Shown here: in pieces, positions 59,131 to 64,000 of the stretch
How positions within the stretch are numbered: position 1 is the first letter of the stretch
Layout of the letters: every line of letters begins with the position of its first letter
Assembly: GCF_001577835.2 (NCBI RefSeq)
Contig: NC_029529.1
Coordinates: forward strand, 5,892,157 to 5,956,156
DNA: 64,000 bases
Origin: Coturnix japonica
Lineage: Eukaryota > Chordata > Aves > Galliformes > Phasianidae
Reading direction: 5' to 3'
The notes under the pieces: generated by a model
What the model was told of the DNA's origin: nothing
Seen by the model: only the letters and a program-made list of their open reading frames with translations
Databases searched by the model: none
Translations under genes and position numbers: made by a program

Positions 59131-59796
59131 GGCCTCAAGCTTTCTTACTTGCTCAAAGAAATCCAAATCAAGACAACAGTATTTTGTTTGTATATTAAAT
59201 ATATATATATATGTTTTTCAAGGCATTCCAATTGTAGGAGTTTTCTTTTAGCATTCTACAATGGGTGACTTGAACTGGTGCTGAAGGCTGTTTTTTAATT
59301 GAAGCATTGTTATAATAGTAAGAGCTGATTTGTTTTAGAACTGTGGAGGTAGAGAAGTATTTCTTACCCAGTTGTGCTCTTCCTTGCCCTGCCATGATCC
59401 ATGTGTGCTGTGCTTTGGCAGGCAGGGTAAGGCCTTGGAACATGTTGACATACTGTATTTTGTTATCCCAATTCAGTTAAGTTATTATTCAGCTTTTCTA
59501 CAAAGAATGTACATGCATCTAAAATGTCAAAAGGTTTAATTAAAAAGGGTTTAATAAAACTTTGTAGGAATGCAATGATGTCTGTTGTGAGGTTTTACTA
59601 TTGGGTTGGGTTTTCCATATTGAGCTGTGTGGATTCCTGGGTGCCCAACATGGAACTGGGAGCAATTGAGGGCACTGTACTCTGTTACCATTTGGTTTGG
59701 CTTTACCATCACGGGGAAATGCAAGAACTGCTTGTGTTGCAGTAAGTAAATAGCGTGTCTATTCATTATTTATCTGCTGCTGAATTTTAATGAATT
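59131..59796. other. Intergenic: no gene seen
   Basis: Contains a short (TA)n at about 59199-59213. Open frames here are short and without features. Confidence 0.45.
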
Positions 59797-59897
59797 ATAG
59801 CAGCAACGAGCAAAGCCCTTACAGTGAGAATCATACTATAGATAGTGATGCGATCTTTTATGTATGAGAAAATGACTTTCTCAAAGCCAAGTGCTTA
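59797..59897 (+). repeat. Unclassified diverged repeat, copy A
   Basis: 'agcaacgagcaaagccctta' to 'tatgagaaaatgactttctc' aligns with copy B at 61837-61935 at roughly 70% by eye, same orientation. No CR1 end signature; family unknown. Confidence 0.6.
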
Positions 59898-61836
59898 GTT
59901 TTAGTGATACCTGTCCCTGCCTACTCAGCCTCACGCTTCATCAACCACAGCAGAAAACATCATCCTGGTTGTCCTGAGGCTACACCGAGTGTAACCCCAA
60001 AGGTAAATTGAAGGTTGGTCTTTTCTATTACTTTTTATTTCCCTGCTTTGCTCCAAGTATAACAGAGAAGATCAGAACTCATTAAAAATTGAAGGATGGA
60101 GTTCCGAGTAGAAAATGTGCATCTCCAACTTTCTAATCCAGATATTGTATTTAGCAAACAGAACTCTGCTGGTTTTTGCAAGGGTTTGCCAAACAGTAAA
60201 TAGAACATTTGAGAGTGGGTGCATGTATTGACAGTCAAATGGAAGCTGAAAGTGAGATTCCAACAGTGTGCAATGGGAATGCTGTTGTCCAACACAGGAA
60301 GGTGAGGTGCATGTGATAAGCAGACTGAGTTAGAGTATGTGCTTCATTATGAGGGTTCTGAGATGCACAGCTAATGAATGAATTGCTTGTGGGGACTTTT
60401 TGGGGTTGATATAGATGGGAAAAGGCAACCTGTTGTGTGTCACAAAGCTCTTTCAGCTCTGTTTAAGGTGTGTTGGTGCTGCCCATCCATCCCAGTGTGG
60501 CTGAGATTGTCCTGCAGCTGTGTAGATACGAGCTGTGCCTCCATCCTTTCAAGTGCAAAATGAGGACCTGCCCCTCAGCCACGAAGGCACAGGTGGGTTT
60601 TTATAGGAAAGCTTCCCAGCATCAATATTGCCCTGTAGGCTGGGACAAAGCTGATACCATTTCTGCCAAGGACACTAATTAACCTGCTAAATGAGTTTGT
60701 CCCTTTGGAATGCGTGCCGGAGAACTGAGTTATCTAAAATGCCATTCCACAGAGAGCTTTAATTAGCAGCTGTGCATCCAGGGGTGGGTGAGGGCTGCAG
60801 GTTGGTGCTTTTGGGGTCTCTCACGCTACAATGCTGTTCTTGGTGTGCTTTATTGTGTGTATCTCATACTATCAGCTGATGCTGCCCATATGTGCCCCCA
60901 CAGCAGCCATAAGAGCAGGACTCAGCTCACTGCTGGGCCCGGCCCCAAGGAGCAGCTCTCCCAGCTGCCCACCACACCAAAAATACCACGTTTTAATAAC
61001 CGGGCTGAGCAAAGCACAACCCAGGCTTGTTTCTGGCTGCCAGATTAACAGATGGCTACAATCATTAATATTGCAAAACTTTGGGAGTTCATAATTCTTT
61101 AATCTAAAAAGCCAGGCGGGGTAACTAATGCGGCCCTGCAATCTGCTGTGTGTGTCCCCCACAGCTACTGTAGGGGTTTTAATGCATGTGGCACTGCCCA
61201 AATTCTACCTAGAAGAGCAGTGGGGCTGCTTTATCCATGGGAGGGTATAAGGAACTTGGGACACCATTGCTTTGGCTCTGAAATTTGCTGTGCTGGGTGC
61301 TGGTAGCTCTGCCCAGCCCCAGTGCAGTCAGATGGCAGAAAATCCTCAGAAATCCAATCAGCCCCTCTTCAGTGTCGTTTTATTGCTAAAGCTCAGCCTT
61401 TCCCATAATTGTTTGGAGGCAGCGCTGGGAGATTACGATTGATGTCAACAGCCAGATAAGCCGTGGGGCAGCGTTGCGGCATCGCTGGCCTCGTTAATAG
61501 GTGGCTGATGTCCTATGGGAGCATGTTCCAAAAAGAAACCGACCCCAATGGGCCTTTGCAGTGAGTTCCTGACACAACCTGTGGTGTCATTGCCTCTCAG
61601 TGAGGTGCTGCCAGCTCAGCATCCCCTCCCCAGGCAGCCCCATTGATCCCTGGCTGCATCCCAGCCCCGTGGCTCTTCCCAGGCAGGCAGAGGGCTGCAG
61701 GAGCCCATTAGGGGCAGGGCAGTGCCATTGATTGGGGTGGAAGGCGCCCGCAGAGATGGGATGGGGGCAGTGTCTGTAATGGGTCGGTGTCTGTATAGAC
61801 TGAGACACAGGTTTGATAGAGACATATAAATATAGA
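59898..61836. promoter_or_regulatory. Intergenic with candidate conserved noncoding elements
   Basis: No gene. Blocks of unique AT-rich sequence: about 60660-60770 ('aattaacctgctaaatgag', 'ggaatgcg', 'tttaattagcagctgtgc'), about 61010-61140 ('caatcattaatattgcaaaa', 'gttcataattctttaatc') and about 61370-61530 ('gtcgttttattgctaaagc', 'gagattacgattgatgtcaa'). Roles are inferred from composition only. Confidence 0.3.
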
Positions 61837-61935
61837 TATCAGCAAAGAGTAAAGTCTTTGTAGTGAGGATTATGCTGTAGCTAATGGTGTAATCTTTGAT
61901 GGATGAGAAAATGCCTTTCTCTGATGATCAGCTCT
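61837..61935 (+). repeat. Unclassified diverged repeat, copy B
   Basis: 'agcaaagagtaaagtctttg' to 'gatgagaaaatgcctttctc' matches copy A about 2 kb upstream, same strand. Confidence 0.6.
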
Positions 61936-62819
61936 TGACTTTGCTATGCCCATCAAGCCTGTGCAAAAGCATCTTTAACATATCATATGTCTCACTTCTA
62001 TATGTTATGCTCTATTGTTTATTGATTATATTTAAAATGTATATTTTACACCTTAGCTATAACATGCATAGAAGTTATATGCATATAATATAAACACGTT
62101 GCATTATATCAGGGGTTTATTATATTATATTATGAGTTGGCCTTAATAATCTATTCTTTCAATGCTGCAATAGATTATCTATGTTATTATTGCATAAATA
62201 AAGCTTTTCTTTCACCTTTTCACCAAGGGCACCATGGAGGATTCACTCCCTGAGCTCCAACCCATAAGGGGACGCCTTGATGTGGCAATACCGGGTTTGA
62301 CTTTTTGGGTTAGAATGGAGCAAACCCAGCATTGCTGGGGATAGGGGTTAGTGCTGTGACGGGGAGCAGCTCAGCTCAGTGCTTGGAGCACCATATGGCA
62401 AAGTGTTTGTGGAGCAGTGTAGAGGGCAAATAGCCCAGTGTAGGTACAACACACTGCCCATGTGGGGGGGCTGGGGCAAGGCTTGCCCCCTGTATCCTCA
62501 CCACATATTTAGTTCCCAGCCACTCAACTTTTGAAGTTGTCTGTCTTCTGTAAGTACCCCATCCACCCTATGAATAGCTGCAGCTCTGCCTTGTTTTTCA
62601 ACAAGGAAATAGGGGCAGCATATGGGGGAAAGGTGAGGGGTGGAGGGGGGCAGTGGGTGGGAGGGGGATCCTTCTGATGGCACACAGGAAAGCATGGGCA
62701 GGGACATGAGCACAGATGCAGGCAGGGATGTAGCAGGGACACAATCAGCTCGAGGCAGGGATGTGATTGCAGGAAGGGCTGTGGCAGGGATGCAGACATG
62801 AGCAGCCCCTCCTGGGCTG
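61936..62819. other. Intergenic: no gene seen
   Basis: Very AT-rich between about 61980 and 62220 ('tattatattatattatgagt'), then G-rich. No supportable gene. Confidence 0.45.
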
Positions 62820-63181
62820 TTGTTGTGTCCCACCACTTTTCTCCACGCGTCCCCAAGGGACCCAACCCGCCCCTCAGCCCCATTTCAGCATCACGGCCTC
62901 CGCAGCCCCGGTACCGACACGCTGCCTCTCCATCCCCGCGGTGCTCACGTTCCAGCGGAGCCAAATCCCCCGGGAGCTGCGGAGGGGGGAGGACGCTCTC
63001 ATTATCCGGCTCTTGCCGTGTCGGAGGCAGCTGGACTGGCCGTGCATTAATAGATTACACAGAGGATTTGGGCTCGCTGACAGCAGCGAGGGCAGCGCTA
63101 GCAGGAGGCGAGGCCAGCCCGGCTTGCTGAGCCGCGGGGACAGACGCAGCCCCGCGCCCTCTGCTACCTCTTCCAGCCAAG
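62820..63181 (+). promoter_or_regulatory. GC-rich promoter-like block with possible first exon (donor at 63182)
   Basis: CpG-rich sequence ends in 'cttccagccaag|gtaagt' at 63181/63182, a near-perfect donor. The frames through it (such as 62767-63219) lack domain features, so it may be a noncoding first exon of a gene to the right. An upstream AT-rich core 'gcattaatagattacac' (63043-63059) lies within the block. No gene name is offered. Confidence 0.4.
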
Positions 63182-64000
63182 GTAAGTGGAGGGCTGAGCC
63201 GTGGGACTGGGATGGATGAAGCAGGGATGGAGATGGAGAGGTGTGGGGAGGCCGGAGAGCAGGGATGCTGCTGGGCACTGGGTTCATCCTCCTCCTCCCG
63301 GCTGTGCCGAGTGTTTCTCCCAGGGATGCTCTGCGGAGACACGGAGCTGCTGAGCTGTGCCCTGCGCGGGGCTGAGCTGGGATGGGGGATGGATGAGGGA
63401 TGAACGGAAGGTCGGCCTTGGTTTGGTCACCGCTGTGGGCTGCCGGAGGGTGGAGAGGGCACAGCTGGGGTCATGGCTGGGAATGGGCAGGAGGAGCAGT
63501 CCCCTTGTGCCATGCATCCCTGCAGTGGTGAAGGGAGCTGGAGTCACAGCAGTGCTCAGCTCATGCTGTGCCTCAGAATCCTCATCACACTCCACCATGG
63601 GCCAGTGTCTCTGGGTGGTGCAGCGGGATGTTCAGTGTTCATACCCCCACCAGCCCTCCCCACATCCATAGGGCCACCATCTCTGGGTGATGCTCAGTGC
63701 CACCAGGAGTGAGGCTGGGACTTGGGAATCCCGCTGCGTCCCCATCTATCAGCCTGGGGGCTGCAAGGCATCCCCACCACACACCTATGGAGTTCCATTG
63801 GTGAGGGCTGAAGGTGGCCAAAATCCATCCTGGCCCTCATTCAGGGATGTGGCAGGAGGACAAAGTTCCCCCACCTGGACAGCCTGTTTGTTATTTGCAG
63901 TCAAATTGCAGGCAAATCCAGCGCAGAGCTCAGGGCAGGGTTTGTGTGAGCCCAAAGGCTCCGTGTGACACCGGGCACTTGTCCCTGTGCCATCAAGGTA
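63182..64000. other. Downstream flank of the promoter-like block: no exon seen
   Basis: GC-rich DNA that may be first intron of the putative gene. No recognised coding or repeat sequence; frames up to 104 codons lack features. Confidence 0.4.

Noticed and set aside
62767-63219. 150-codon frame in the GC-rich block
   Set aside because: Not similar to any family I recognise; more likely a chance frame across a promoter or noncoding first exon.
1-64000. Endogenous retrovirus or LTR element, DNA transposon, tRNA/rRNA gene or CRISPR array
   Set aside because: No paired long terminal repeats, gag/pol-type frames, transposase frames, cloverleaf sequences or regularly spaced repeats were recognised. 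All identifiable mobile elements are CR1 LINE pieces.

Overview
This window looks like nuclear DNA from a bird, probably a galliform such as chicken. The interspersed repeats are almost all CR1 LINE 3' fragments with the typical ending 'ttccaac...attctgtgattct'. Genes have short exons and introns mostly of 0.1-1.3 kb. Two stretches of host protein-coding sequence can be supported; most long open frames elsewhere look like chance frames or CR1 sequence.

Layout. (1) 1-8356 appears to be the last intron of a + strand gene whose terminal coding exon is 8357-8531. Its 57 residues look like the C-terminus of lipase maturation factor 1 (LMF1), an ER membrane protein needed for lipase folding. (2) 8532-45180 is about 36.6 kb with no recognisable gene. 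It holds scattered CR1 pieces, microsatellites, and several AT-rich, non-repetitive blocks with homeodomain-like cores that look like conserved noncoding elements. (3) 45180-59107 holds a complete + strand gene: a GC-rich promoter with two ATGGCGGC (YY1-like) motifs, 19 coding exons that splice in frame to a 708-residue protein, and polyadenylation signals. The protein starts with two SUMO-interaction-like motifs, continues with a dense Cys/His module resembling the one I recall from plant RIN13-like and fish zgc:112980-type proteins, and then has a long, probably helical, C-terminal part. One of its introns appears to be a GC-AG intron. (4) 58579-62800 is noncoding, with a diverged repeat pair and more candidate conserved blocks. 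(5) 62820-63181 is a GC-rich block ending in a strong splice donor, possibly a first exon or promoter of a gene continuing to the right.

The most interesting content is the poorly known SIM plus Cys-rich gene at 45.2-58.6 kb, which may be a SUMO-linked nuclear factor, and the gene-poor, CNE-like interval beside LMF1. All gene models come from reading splice sites and frames by eye; no database search was run.
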